A DNA stretch of 64,000 nucleotides, from contig JACDOX010000044.1 of assembly GCA_014549065.1 (NCBI GenBank), forward strand, positions 4,355,506 to 4,419,505. The letters are read 5' to 3'. Below, piece after piece: positions 52,499-64,000 of the stretch (its first letter is position 1; every line of letters starts with the position of its first letter). Under the pieces are notes generated by a model that was not told the origin of the DNA, made no database searches, and saw only the letters and a program-made list of their open reading frames with translations. The position numbers and the translations under genes are program-made. The stretch comes from Cardinalis cardinalis. Taxonomy: Eukaryota > Chordata > Aves > Passeriformes > Cardinalidae.

Positions 52499-55400
52499 GT
52501 AAGTCCCACACAGTCCCAAAGCAGCCCTTGCTCGTGCTGGAGCCACCCAGTGGCTGCTAAACAAGGAAACACAAACATCTTAGCAGTGCTTTTATTTAAT
52601 TGGCTTAGGATAGCATCAACAGTCTGTGGGAACATATTTCAGGGTAAACTTAGCAAAGCCTTCAGGCAAACTATAGCCAACAAGGGAGGAACACAGCCCA
52701 GTCTCTCTGCACTGTGAGGGATAAACCATTAGGCCAGGACATCAAATGCCCATTTTGCATTTCAGCCCTATCCTCCACAAGAGAGGGTATGGAGAGCAGC
52801 CTTTGCCCACTGCTAACCCAAGCTGCTTGGGGTTACCCCAGCAACTGCTTTTGTGCATCTCTGCTCCATCTCCACATCAAACTGGGGTTGTTTGGGGACT
52901 GAGAGGAAGAGGGGCCAGATTGCTGCCTCAACACAGTTAAGGGCACTTATCACACCCAAGGGAGTATCATGATACATAATCCATTTTTCTGCAATATCTG
53001 GGGGCAAAGGAATGAGGAACAATGAATGAGACAAAATGCCTTCCCCATTAATGCACACCTCAGAGTTATCTGTAACATACACTTGCATCTACAGAGGATA
53101 AACTAGACTTGCAATCTCTTATAAGAGAGCAAGTCCCTAGGGAGCATTTTCTTTTGTACTCTAAGTAGATATCTATGGGAGGAATCACTCTTTCATGCCT
53201 AAATGTTTTTGTAGTATTATTTTGCAACAGGATTGCCAGAGTTACATTATTATTGTCCCTGAATTCTTCATTTTCTTTCCTGGAATATTCCTCTGGGCAA
53301 GCTGTGGCTTACTTTGGACTTTTACAGAAGACATTCAGAGGCAGAGGAGATAAAAATCCAGTTAACTTAACCAGCAGTAAAGTGTAGCACTGAAAAACAA
53401 GCCTTAAGGAATGCAACAGTTAAGCCAGCAGAAGACAGCACTGTTTTCTGTAGCAATTTAGGACCTTCATAAAAGTCANGGGAGTCTAATAATGTGCAGC
53501 AATGGAGAGGGATGTAAAAGCAAGACATCTGTAAGCCCTACAAATAGCCTCATCCAGCTCTGTGTTTGTAGGCAGGGTCAGCCTGCCAGGCAAGCCAACA
53601 CCCAACCTCAGCAACAGGCCCACACCTGCTAGGCAGGCTCCTGGCACTGTTTGCCACAATGGGGTGAGCAGTGCCACCACCTTGCTGGCCCCACTCCTGC
53701 TGCGTGGATCCAAGCAGTGGAGGGGGAAGGACACGGCTTCACAGCCAGCAGAGCCCCTGAGGAACAGAGACCAGAACTGGGACTTGCTGTCCTACAAGCA
53801 GTGAGCCCACAGCATCTGCCATGTCCTGCGTGATTAGAGTTGTATCCAAATCCGGTTTCAGCTTATCTAGTCGAGCTGAGAAAAGCAGGTTAGTTCACTG
53901 GTGAAAGCATTTTGTAAAGCCTTCATTTGTGCAAGAGTTCATGGTGCAAACAGGGATGATGTGGACATGCTGAGATACTTTGAAAGGAAAGTATGGGTAG
54001 GCACAGCAGTGACATGGGCTCCAACAAGCCCACCCAGACATCCTTTAACATAAATGAAGCCCAAACTTCCAGGTAAAAGCTAACTTGGACATTTATGATG
54101 TGCAATCCAATACTTGTACCTCAGTGTAAACCAAACAGCAGAAGATCCCAATTTAGCTGCTGGTCTGTTACTGACAAGTTAACGGTCCTCGAAAAAGTCA
54201 CACCACTTTCCTAGACCTGTTTAAACTGCAGAGCAGGGACAGGACAGGCAGTCTGCTATAATGGGACCTTGATCTTGACTGGGATTTCTGATGGCTCAAT
54301 AATCCCAATAATAAACATTTCAGAATTACCTGGAGTCATCCTCAGGCACTTTACACATTGCATATGTATTTATTCTAATTTAGGCACCTACATGTTAACT
54401 GTAGGTGAAGGCATCACCTTGTGCTTTTATTACCCAAAGTCCAAAGAAACTGCACATCCTAGAAGCCACCTCATTGGATGAAAGAAGCTGAAACACAGAA
54501 GCTGGTAGAATGCCTTTAGCTATAAATCTGCATGGTAAAAACTGGTCTCTCTCTCCTCCAGTCTGTTCAAATTGGCTTTTATCTATACTGAGAAACCCTG
54601 CTCCATACACAGTTTGAGGTAAAACATCCATGGTAGGCACTTTTAGCCTCCAGGGGCATTGATAACTGAAATAATTGGCATANTACCACCAGAGACTCAG
54701 AAAAGTCACCTTCCAACTACAATGGGCTGCTTCTGACAAAAGTCAACCGAGGCACATAATATCGTTGTTGCTCATTAGCTTTCCATTAATGATAAAATTT
54801 CTGCTTTCAATATTTAATACACCTCAGAGATCACAGTGCATAATTTAATGTGCAAGCAGATAATTTGCTGATCAAGGTACATGTTTTGCATTAAGGAAAA
54901 TTGTTGCACACTTTGGTTATTAACACACACATATGAGAAAACTCTCTTCTACCAGCAAAGCATTGTCCTCTCTGGATTTTAGCTAAACCCTCTACATCTC
55001 ATTCCTTTTGCATGCAGTATAAAAGCTCTGTCATCCCTACTTGAGCTGTTTTCCATCCTCTCTCCTTGCACAGACATCACTTCAGAACACCCTTGGTAAT
55101 GGCAAAGCAGCCCATGTTGAGGTTCCTATGCCACATGCCTCCCAGTATTATCTCTCTCTCAGNAGTTTATGGGTCCATACCTGAATCCACTCCTTGCCTG
55201 GAATTTTAGGCATGGAGAGCAGGAATTATGCTTTGGGAATTTCTACACTTTCACAGTCAGGCGTAAAGGCACCTGGATAAATGGTAGATACAAATTGCTT
55301 TCGAAGTGGGATATTCAAGACTTTGTGGAAATGGACATGAACATCACTGTAGAGTTTGGCTAGGGCAGAATTCCAGGTAAAAACCAGAGACAGCAATTCA

Positions 55401-57172
55401 AAACCATCACTTGACTCCAGGGAGAGCAAAACCCAGGTAGCAAACCTCCCAGTAATTCAAAAACTGGAAGGGTAATTTTTCACTTTCCTGCTCTATTAAT
55501 TCACGCCTTTTTTTTAGGGTGAGCAAAGAGCTTAGTCAATGGACAAGTGCTCCTAACCACTCAACAAAATGCAGAGGAAGGAAGCGGGCTAGGGTAGCTA
55601 GTCCTGAGTTATAGCCCAGTAGCATTTCAATAGATCTCACTCCTATTATCTGGGCTATATAACTTACAACTGCCACTGATCGGGGTGATAAACATCCCAA
55701 ACAATTTTATTTACACTGTAAAAATGGGACAGAATATCAGCAAGCTCTGAAAGTCCAGATAAAAGGGTAGGTTATTCCTGGAAGTAACATCCCTCCTCTA
55801 AAAACAAGGATCAGACATCATAGGGTTTATGCTGAAACCATTCTGCAACATTTTGCCTGATCACTACNCATTATGATGCAGGTAAGCCCCTATGAACCAC
55901 TTAGCAAATTTTCCCCCCAGTATGAATTTGTAAGATTTCTAAAGACCTCTGTATGCCTGAGATCCCAGAAGGTACCAGCAGCTTGAAGAGGTCTTTATAT
56001 TTTCTCTCTATCTTCAAGCTCAGTCAAATTAATAGGACTATACTGGCTCAGCCAATAACGCTGGCAGAAACTGAACTGGCCATTAATGATTTTAAACAGA
56101 AGCAGCCCCTGGGCAAGAAGAGGTCCCAGTGGAACACTGCTCCAAATTTTAGCAAAAGCTAAACTTTTTGTAAATGTTTCACAAACTTTTTTTTTTTTTA
56201 CCCTTTCACTGTCAATTCCCCCCAAATCCTCTCTGGGGGNAGCAGTATTCCTTACCTTCTGTCTGTGTGCAAAGTGACTGATCACAAAGAATCACAGATA
56301 TATTGTCCCTTTTCCTTCTTTCTGTTAAGTTATTTGGGAAATTTTTCTCTCCTGAGGATAGCTATAACAATGTTCTTCACACATGATTTCATGTGACTAT
56401 TAATCATGACAGGCTTTGTCCTTTTATTACCTCACCACTTAAACTTCCTCTCCTTTCAGAGCCAAGGAAAGGCAATCTGTGTTCAGGAAAAAAAGAGGAG
56501 AACCTGGCCACTCAGCAAGTATAAGAATAAACAAAGGAGGGGGAATTCATTTCCAAAACCCATGGACAGGTTTTCAACAGCTCACTAGTCTGGATATTTC
56601 CTTTGATTGCCATCTAATTTTGGGTCAGACTATGGGAACAGATCTGCTGTTCTTTGTTTCATATGCTGACAGTGCTGGGAAGCAGGGCCTGAGGTGTTCC
56701 ACTCCCTGCCAGCAGAGCATCCTACCCACCACATTANTAAGTCAGGTCCTTGTGTGTGGCCATCCCCTGCCCTCTCCTCCCAGTGACTCCTGAGGATTTT
56801 GCTGTGACACCAGACAGGGTACATTCCTGCTCTGCCTGGTTCCTGGGAGGGGAGAATCCCCCCAGTCTTGGTCTGACTGCTCAGGATGAGGAGTTTCTCT
56901 CTCATCAGTAGGGCATTAACACAAAAGTTGGTTTTTCTAAGGTAAGGCTATGGGCAGTGCTCCTATACCAGGGGACCTTCCCATAAACCTCAACACTCAT
57001 TTATTTCTGTGGGTCATGCACCCAGATTGAGCTGCCACAGAAGGAAATGTGCGTGAGATGGCATGTCTCCAACCTAGAATGGAAAAGACAGGGAGGCACA
57101 AACCTACATGTGAAGGTAGAGCTTGCTAGAGCACTCCAGGCACACAGTCCTGTCCTGGATTGCCAAGCAAAT

Positions 57173-57808
57173 TGTATTCTATTTGCCATCTGTAAGGCAG
57201 TTGTCTTCTGTTAAGTGGGCTGTTTTCCTTATCTCTTCCACACTCAATCCTTCCCTCGGGAGGGGACACCTGCTGATAACAGGCTATTGAATGTCACTGA
57301 ATCACTGATAAGAACTGTAGCATCCCATTGTGAGACACTCCACTTAGAGGGAGGAGCCAAGCTTTCCTACCTGGATATAATCTGGAGATTCTGGAACACC
57401 AGCANGGCTTTCTCCACTGGATTTCCCAGAGGAACAGCTGCTTCTTCTTCCACTGGATCTTCAGAGGAAGACTACACCGTTTCTACAGGATCCCTGCTCC
57501 AGCAGAACCACACATGACACTTCAGGAGGACTGCAGCCACAATTCCAATTGGGCTGCTACCAACACCCTGACCAGCAGGGTGTCAGGTTGAGTTCTGACT
57601 CTGTCAGTATTGTTGTGTTCTACTGCATTGTTTACTTTATCTTTTTATTTTCTTCCCTAATAAAGAACTACTCCTGCTCCCATATTTTCTGCCTGAGAGC
57701 CCTTTACTTTCAAATTTATAACATTTCAGAGGGAGGGGGTTTACATTTTTCCATTTCAGTGGAGGCTCCTGCCTTCCTTAGCAGACACCTGTCTTTCCAA
57801 ACAAGACA
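57173..57808 (+). mobile_element. Solo LTR of an avian ERVL-type endogenous retrovirus
   Basis: This is a long terminal repeat with no internal retroviral sequence on either side, so most likely a solo LTR left by recombination between the two LTRs of a provirus. I recognise the family from passerine genomes. Signature pieces include 'ctgctgataacaggctattg' (57271-57290), 'gcatcccattgtgagacact', 'aggaggactgcagccacaat' (57524-57543), the phrase 'accctgaccagcagggtgtc', and the terminal 'ccttccttagcagacacctg'. Promoter-like and polyadenylation elements are in the expected order: a TATA-like 'ggatataatc' near 57372 and AATAAA at 57659-57664. The left edge is uncertain: TGT at 57173 or at 57191 are both possible. 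The right edge at ..AAGACA (57808) is more plausible. I could not identify matching 5-bp target-site duplications, so the ends may be eroded. The two open frames inside (57215-57517 and 57549-57872) are incidental and not genes. The family call is from memory of the consensus and was not searched. Confidence 0.85.
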
Positions 57809-58000
57809 CACATATTTTTGTAATGCAAAACCAGTGAGACTAGAAAGCCCAAAGATCCCAATTCTTACCTGAGTTTCCTGCACTCAACCTTATAACTGCA
57901 GAGACAACAATCCTTACCTACTTCAGGAGTGGCAGAGGGGATCTGATTAGCTCAGCTACATTTCAGAGCAATGCATCTCCTGCCAGTCCTTCCTGGTTAT

Positions 58001-58080
58001 CTGGATCCTTGTGGTGTAATGCACCACAAGGATCATCTTCCTGGATCCTTGTGGTGTAATGCACCACAAGGATCATTTCC
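58001..58080. repeat. Two tandem copies of a 40-bp unit, each with a perfect 13-bp hairpin
   Basis: The unit at 58001-58040 is repeated at 58041-58080 with only two differences in its last six bases. Each unit contains the arm GATCCTTGTGGTG, a five-base spacer TAATG and the exact reverse complement CACCACAAGGATC. The arms are at 58004-58016 and 58022-58034 in copy 1, and 58044-58056 and 58062-58074 in copy 2. The left arm of one copy can also pair with the right arm of the other, so larger cruciform or folded structures are possible. The repeat lies about 190 bp downstream of the ERVL LTR. 'acaaggatcatc' resembles the reverse complement of the CR1 3' terminus, so the arms might derive from CR1 tails; this is speculative. 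No function can be assigned. Confidence 0.95.
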
Positions 58081-59450
58081 TCTAGCACACTTTGAGAACT
58101 GATGGAGGTACCTGCATTAAGAGCTTCAGCTGCCTCTACCCTCTGCAGAGTGAGGGTTATTCCAGCCCACTGAATCCCACAGATAGATGTGTTACATTCA
58201 TCCCACATCTTGCACAACTAGGAGAAACTCTTTATTACTAGTGACTCTATTTCCCTCCTGCTAGGATGCTAGAATCAAAAAATCAGTAACTGTCCCACTA
58301 CAGATATCAAGTTCTCAAAATCAAAGTCCAGATCCATCCAAATATTCAGGCATCACTCAGCCAGCAGCAGACTCTCATTCCTACAGGAGATGGAGGGCAC
58401 TGAAGCCCAACAGTGTAACCATGCATCCTCCTAAGGCATCCCTCCTTCCAGCTGTGCCAGCTTAAGTTCAGTGTTTTGCAGGTGTCTGCACAACAGCAGT
58501 CTTCCAACTAAACCACTCTCCAAACCTCTTAAAGTCAGAGATTTTAGGTTTTGAAACCTTAAACGCAAAAAGTGCTCTTCACAATAGCTCCTGTGGGTAT
58601 TATAAGGAGCAAAAAAATGCTTTTAAGCACTCTTAAGAGAGAAGAAAANGACAATGAAATTGAGAGGAAATGGAGAAAAAGATAATCGTGCCACAAGTTG
58701 CTGCTCTCATCTCCCAACTACTTCCAAGGCAGCAAGAACCCAGGCAGCCNGCAACAGCTGCCACCCTATTAAACTTAACAATTTACAGGTGCTTGGAGGG
58801 AGCACTTGCAGGCAATTAGCCGAGCAAATTCACTTACTTCAAGATGCAGGGCCTGCTCGGCTGCTGCAGTGTGGCTGTGCTCTGCTGCCTCTGCCAAGGG
58901 GAGCGCTGCCAAGTTCCTCCCGACCAGGGGCTGGAGAGGGAACACACAGTGAGCGGGGAAAGCCTTGCTCCGCACCAGGATCCTGCAAGGGATTTTACAG
59001 GTGGATGGGAAAGTCGCATGGGCTTTTCTCACTCTGCAAGTGCTCTCTGTGTATGGAGGGGGCCACTGCAGTACACTGAGCACGTAGGAAAAACATCAGC
59101 CCTGCAGCTGGGCAAGCAACCTGCTCCCACTCTGGCCTTAGATCCCAAAGCCTTCCATCCCACTGTCTTTTTCCATGCCTAGTATAATGGCCTCTCCTTG
59201 CTTCTATTACTTGACAAAAATGTTAATCAATAGCAATAAGCATTGTCTAGCCAAGACATGGCCCCAGCGAGGCCACATATTATCAATTCTTTGCTTACTC
59301 GAGCTGGAAAGAAACATGGGTAGTTTGCTGAACTACCAGTCCTCTGCAACTCAGTGGAACTACTTGCATTTATTCCTTCCTGATAAAACTCCATCCCAGT
59401 GATTTAGCAATCAGACAAAAGAAAACTGGGATGATTATTTCCACTGTGGA

Positions 59451-59466
59451 ATAAATAAATAAATAA
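59451..59466. repeat. (AAAT)4 microsatellite
   Basis: Four ATAA units (ataaataaataaataa) in otherwise unique sequence. Confidence 0.9.
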
Positions 59467-62400
59467 GAACACTTCATGCTATGGTGGCTGTCTTTGTGCT
59501 ACACTTTCTCTTCCAGTTAATCTCATTATTACAAATTAGGGAGTTTCTCTTGCAGTTAAAAAGGTGTATTCTACCACATACAAAGGAAATAAATTTTTTT
59601 GCCTCAGATCTCAGCTGCAGTCAATTTATTCTTTGAGCCTCTTAACTTAAAAACCGTAAGACTTTGGTGTCTTTGCCTGTATCAAAGTCACACACAAATT
59701 GAAGCAGCCCCTGCTCACATCCACTCAAATTCAGTAACACCACTGCTCTCATTTTGCAGTGACCTGAAAATACTTCTGTATTCTCTTTGTTTCTACCTGC
59801 TTCTTTAGTCACATCTTCCAATTAAACAGCAGAAAAATTCAAAGTGCCTTCTAATTGAGGGTAATCCAAAATGAAAGCTGGCTTGAAGGCTGAAATCTAA
59901 GAGCTGAACAGGGTATCTTTACTTACACCAAACAGTCCCATGATAGCATCTAGGAGAAATGATGGCTTTCCTCCACAAAAGCCAGGGTCATAGTTGCTGT
60001 ATAGGAATTCAGAGCCATAGAGCTCAATGCAATAAAAAATGTTGGAGTATAATCCTCAGCTACTGCAAACTGGCATCCTACTCTTTGGTGTATGCTCAGT
60101 GACAAGGTTCCCAGTGCTCAGAAATATCCTTTTCCTCTGAGGTTTCCTCAAGCTGGGCAAATGTGGCGCCTGAGAGTAAGACAAGAGGGACTGATGTTAG
60201 AAACTCTTTACTAAATCAATGTTTTATTTAACAGGATAATTAGGGCAAATATCACAGAGACTTTGGATAATGTTGCAAATTTAAACCAGCCTGGAAACAC
60301 TTAAATTTCATGTTTAAAATTGTCAGCACTCAGGGAACTGGCTGTGATGCTGTTTTTAATGTCTTTAAGCACCTTTAGGAGGAGCCTGGTTCTTGGTGTC
60401 CGTGCAGTGGTGGTTTCCTCAAGGTACAATATGCTCCAAGGGCAAACACCTCTCTGAAACCAGCTGGGACATTGGCTGTTAACAGCAGCAGAGCCCCCCA
60501 TAAATCCATAAAGGGCCAAAATTAAGAGTTTCTTTTCCCTGAACTCCTACAAACTATGAAGAGGACAATGACCAAGACCTGTATAAGTAGGTGCTTTCAT
60601 TAGATACCTGAATCTACTGGATGGATCCAGATGAGGTGCATGGGAACTGCTAAATTTAGCAGTAATGCTGCCTGGCTGTGGAATAACAGGAGAGTAACAA
60701 GTGAAGATTCCTGCCCTTTCTGCTGTGATTTACTCAAAGAATTTTGGACTGCCTTAGCCATGGCAAGCAGTCAGTCACATACTGCAGGAGTACCTTCATG
60801 TCCTCCAGCTCAATTTATTATGAGATCCAAAAATCAGATGATGGTTTCTCATATTGTAACTCTTAACTGAATGGTAACCCTGAAGCCTCACCTCTTGTTT
60901 TCATTCTAGCTGCTGTTTATTGCCAGAATCCCAGCAAAAATCCCTTTCTTTATGACACACCAATTCATGCCTAGATTAAGCTTTAGGCCGCTTGAGGTAT
61001 TACAGAAAGACAATAATCCATTGAGAGATGTGTAGGCTTAGTCACCCAATAAACAACATTTTTACCAGTTGGGCATCATGCCCTTATCAGATTGTGCCTT
61101 ATGCATTGTATTCTTTAGACTGCAAGTGCTTTTCTGGGATCAATTAGAAGCAGCATTAAAGGCAAGAAAAAATCCTTACTGAGGAATTTCACCACTAGGA
61201 TTTCTTGGCTGCAAATCAGCTATGTTGTTAAAAACCAGGTATGCTTTAAGGAGACCAGCAACTCATATTATCTGAGTAGACATCCTCCTGATCTCAACTG
61301 GGCACTGCAGCTTATTCCAGAGCTCTCAATGCATGACATAATTTGTGTGCAAATAGCAGAGAGCCAGGAGAGGGTGCTCAACAATAAGCAGAAGATCCCC
61401 GACACTGATCGGGCCCTGCCAACAAGGACATTTGCACACAGCCACTGACATGGTACTGACATAGAGAACAAAGGACTTCTTAATTCATATTTTAACATTT
61501 TCAAAGGGATTTTAATCTAACTCTAAAAAAAAAACCCCATTTTTGAATACCAACAAGTCCACTGGATAAGATTTTAAAAATGTGGGATTCTGCCTGCTGG
61601 ACTTTAGGCATAAAGAATCAAGATTTCAACCGAATTCTGTGTGTCCTTCCATCAAAGGCTAAGAAAGTATCAAGTCAGTCCACAGAAAACATCAAGCATG
61701 GAGATCTTGAGGAATCTGAATTAGTGGAATTTGTGCTTAACTTTCTTGGACAAAAATAATATGTCCTAATCCCCAAAAGTACAGAGATGGTCAAGGTTTT
61801 TGGTCAAGAAAAGTTTTCACTGCTTTTCTTTTTCCAATTTTGAACAAATCANTGCCAACTGGAATAAATCTATGGTTTTCAACATTTGATAAACAAGGTG
61901 ATACTTTTTCAGTATAGGAAATATCACCTTTTGTAGGGAGTCTTTAGAATAGAAAAAAACCCCTAAATTATTGCTTTTGACATTGAAATATCCAATAAGA
62001 AATAGTTACTACTATTACAGTCATTGTCTTTAAAAATTATTCTTCAGCAAGAAAGGCAGAACCTTCAGTGTGCACACAGCTCCTGCAGGAGGCAGGCAGG
62101 AACCAGGACTCCAAGTAAAGGTTATGTCTCTGCAATGTTGATCTGTGAGGCTGAGCAGGATGGGAATCTAGAGCTATGGGGTCACTAACAGCACACCCTT
62201 GATCTTGCTAACTGCAAAGNTTATTTTGCAGCCTCTGTTGTTTCTAGCACAAAAGGCTATGGGGGATTATATTTGCCATAGCAGAATAAGACGGGAGGAG
62301 AAAAAAGCCAACAAAGGATATGTGAATTTATCAATTAAATTTGAAGCAGGACTTTTTCATGGAGTCTGCTGTCACAGCTGCTCAAAATGGAAAATGGTGA

Positions 62401-63239
62401 AAATTCAGGCTCTCTGGACTGAGTAAATAACTATAATTTAGATTTAAACTACACAGGAATCAAAAGTTGAGTTTATTTTCTGATTCTATAGCCCTGCTTT
62501 CCCTCATTGTTTCTTCTTGAGCCTCCNACTGTTTATAAAATTAAAAAATCAAGCTGAGCTGAATGTCCAATGTCTTCACTATGATTGAATCTCTTTTTCT
62601 GTGCATGTGACTGACAGCAACACCAAAGAACGTTTTCCTCAGCTAACCAGCACTCTGGCTTCATTTCATCTGCCTTTGCATGGGATCTTTCAGTCCTTGA
62701 AAAGAACACCACTNGGAATGACCTACTTGTTGGTAACCTCCTAGTAACTCAGACAATTATTCAAACCAGTTCTGCTAGGTAAGTGATGGAAGAGTTTCAT
62801 CCATGATGCTTGCAAGATAGCTCTGGAAAANGGCAAAACACCTCTTGAGCCTATCTGACAAAGTCCCTGTGCAAGGTTAAAGGTCCTTCTTCACTTCACT
62901 GTCTGTGCAGGGGACAAAGACATTGTTTTCACCAACAGTTTTAAGTCACTGTAACTTTCAAGCCCTCTGTGGCATTATGACTGTTTTATTTACCTAAGTG
63001 GATAATAAGTGCACAGATAATATTGGTGCACTAACTGAANAGCATGCACCTTCACAGAACCTCATCTAATGACTTTTGAAGCCATAGACTGCAAAATCTG
63101 CTGTCTGAACCAGGCTGTTTTAAACAGCATAAATAAGACCCGGAAGTGAATTAAGTTCCTATTACATATGCTAACCAGCCAGTATCTCCCAATTAAACCA
63201 GGTAAGGGTCAGAAAAGAAAGAAACAAAGAAAATAAATG

Positions 63240-63300
63240 CAAAACCAATAACTTAACATAAAAAACAAAGCAAAACAAAAATCCCACCAACCCCCTAGCT
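63240..63300 (+). repeat. A/C-rich low-complexity tract
   Basis: A short A/C-rich stretch includes aaaaaacaaagcaaaacaaa, the same string that appears near 17000 in the larger tract. This is simple-sequence similarity, and there is no evidence of a dispersed element. Confidence 0.7.
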
Positions 63301-64000
63301 CCAAAATCCAGGAATACTGCATTCTCTTTAGTCTCTATCATTTTTACTCAAGGGATCTCAGCTGATATTACTGCTGAGTGCTTTAGGAAATCTAGTTATT
63401 TATGCCTTTACATATGAACTTCCTCATATATGCTGAAATATATCCCTATAAAGACAGTGGTAGTGGAGCGAAAGGCGGATTTCCACAGAGAAACATTATT
63501 ATGCCTTATTCAGAGATAACAGAGCTATNTCTGGGCTAACAGTACATACATGGCAGCACAATTACACTGGAAACCAAGGGAGGCAGAGCTCCCTTAGCTT
63601 TGGCAGCCCAGTGCCCAGGCAGAGGACTTGCAAACTCTGAGGAAGANGGAACTGAAGGCCAACCACCCATTTTTTTCCCTTGAAGAGTATCCAGAAACAA
63701 TTTGATTCAAAGTGCCATCAACACTTGAGACAAGTTGGAAAAGATGAAGGAAATAACAATACAAGGCTGTATTTCAGCACCTGCTCTTTTGCTTCAGGTG
63801 TCCTTTACTGGGCCAAATGTTGTGGTGTGAGAAAACTCCACAGGAGCACAAGGCCATGGGAGGTCAGAAAAGTGAAATCAGAGAGTGCAATTTTTGAGTT
63901 GGGAAGAGTAAGCAGTACAGAGTGTGGACATAAAAAACTGACAGGCTAAAATGGTGGTGGCAAGACAAGATTCAGGGAATGGAAACTCTGCAGCCCTGGT

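Larger units (their letters stand above)
45167..57172. other. Non-coding unique sequence up to the ERVL LTR
   Basis: No gene recognised. It includes a MIR-like fragment at 47.1 kb, a GC-rich patch at 52.4-52.6 kb with a 15-bp duplication, another GC-rich patch at 53.5-53.8 kb, and an AT-rich stretch at 54.76-54.93 kb dense in TAAT and ATTA strings. Confidence 0.75.
58081..64000. other. Non-coding unique sequence to the window end
   Basis: No gene recognised. A GC-rich patch at 58.80-59.15 kb contains a frame beginning with a leader-like peptide (from 58844), which I do not regard as a supported gene. Contains the AAAT microsatellite and the A/C tract at 63.24 kb. Confidence 0.75.

Noticed and set aside
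57215..57872. Two open frames of 100 and 107 codons
   Set aside because: They lie inside the ERVL LTR and its flank; LTRs carry no gene here.

Overview
The window looks like vertebrate, most probably songbird (passerine), nuclear DNA. The evidence is the repeats: a well-preserved 3' end of an avian CR1 LINE at about 25.06-25.65 kb on the + strand, beside an older CR1 tail, and an avian ERVL-type solo LTR at about 57.17-57.81 kb whose sequence I recognise from passerine genomes. Moderate AT-richness, few CpGs, short ORFs and scattered single N calls also fit a bird macrochromosome from a short-read assembly. This assignment rests on recognition of repeat families, not on a search.

The window is almost entirely non-coding. 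No reading frame exceeds about 170 codons, and none that I read resembles a known protein. The only stretch that looks like part of a gene is on the - strand at 20.47-20.70 kb. It has a good start context, a membrane segment and a consensus splice donor exactly in phase after 76 codons, but I cannot name it. The rest is best described as gene desert or large intron.

Layout: 1-13.5 kb is unique sequence with small tandem duplications (about 2.0, 2.15 and 3.9 kb). 13.56-13.79 kb holds two adjacent tandem repeats. 15.0-15.84 kb is a probable antisense LTR-retroelement remnant. 16.99-17.09 kb is a 100-base T-free A/C-rich tract. 18.5-22.2 kb holds faint MIR/L2-like fragments and the candidate exon. 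24.9-25.65 kb is the CR1 pair. 25.7-57.1 kb is mostly unique, with one more MIR-like fragment near 47.1 kb and a 6.2 kb run without ambiguous bases (38.9-45.2 kb). 57.2-57.8 kb is the ERVL LTR. Just beyond it, at 58.00-58.08 kb, a 40-base unit containing a perfect 13-bp hairpin is repeated twice.

I found no convincing RNA gene, CRISPR array, operon or new biological system. The observations most worth following up are the duplicated hairpin, the candidate exon, the antisense LTR element with a possible env-like leader, and a few AT-rich stretches that look like conserved non-coding elements.
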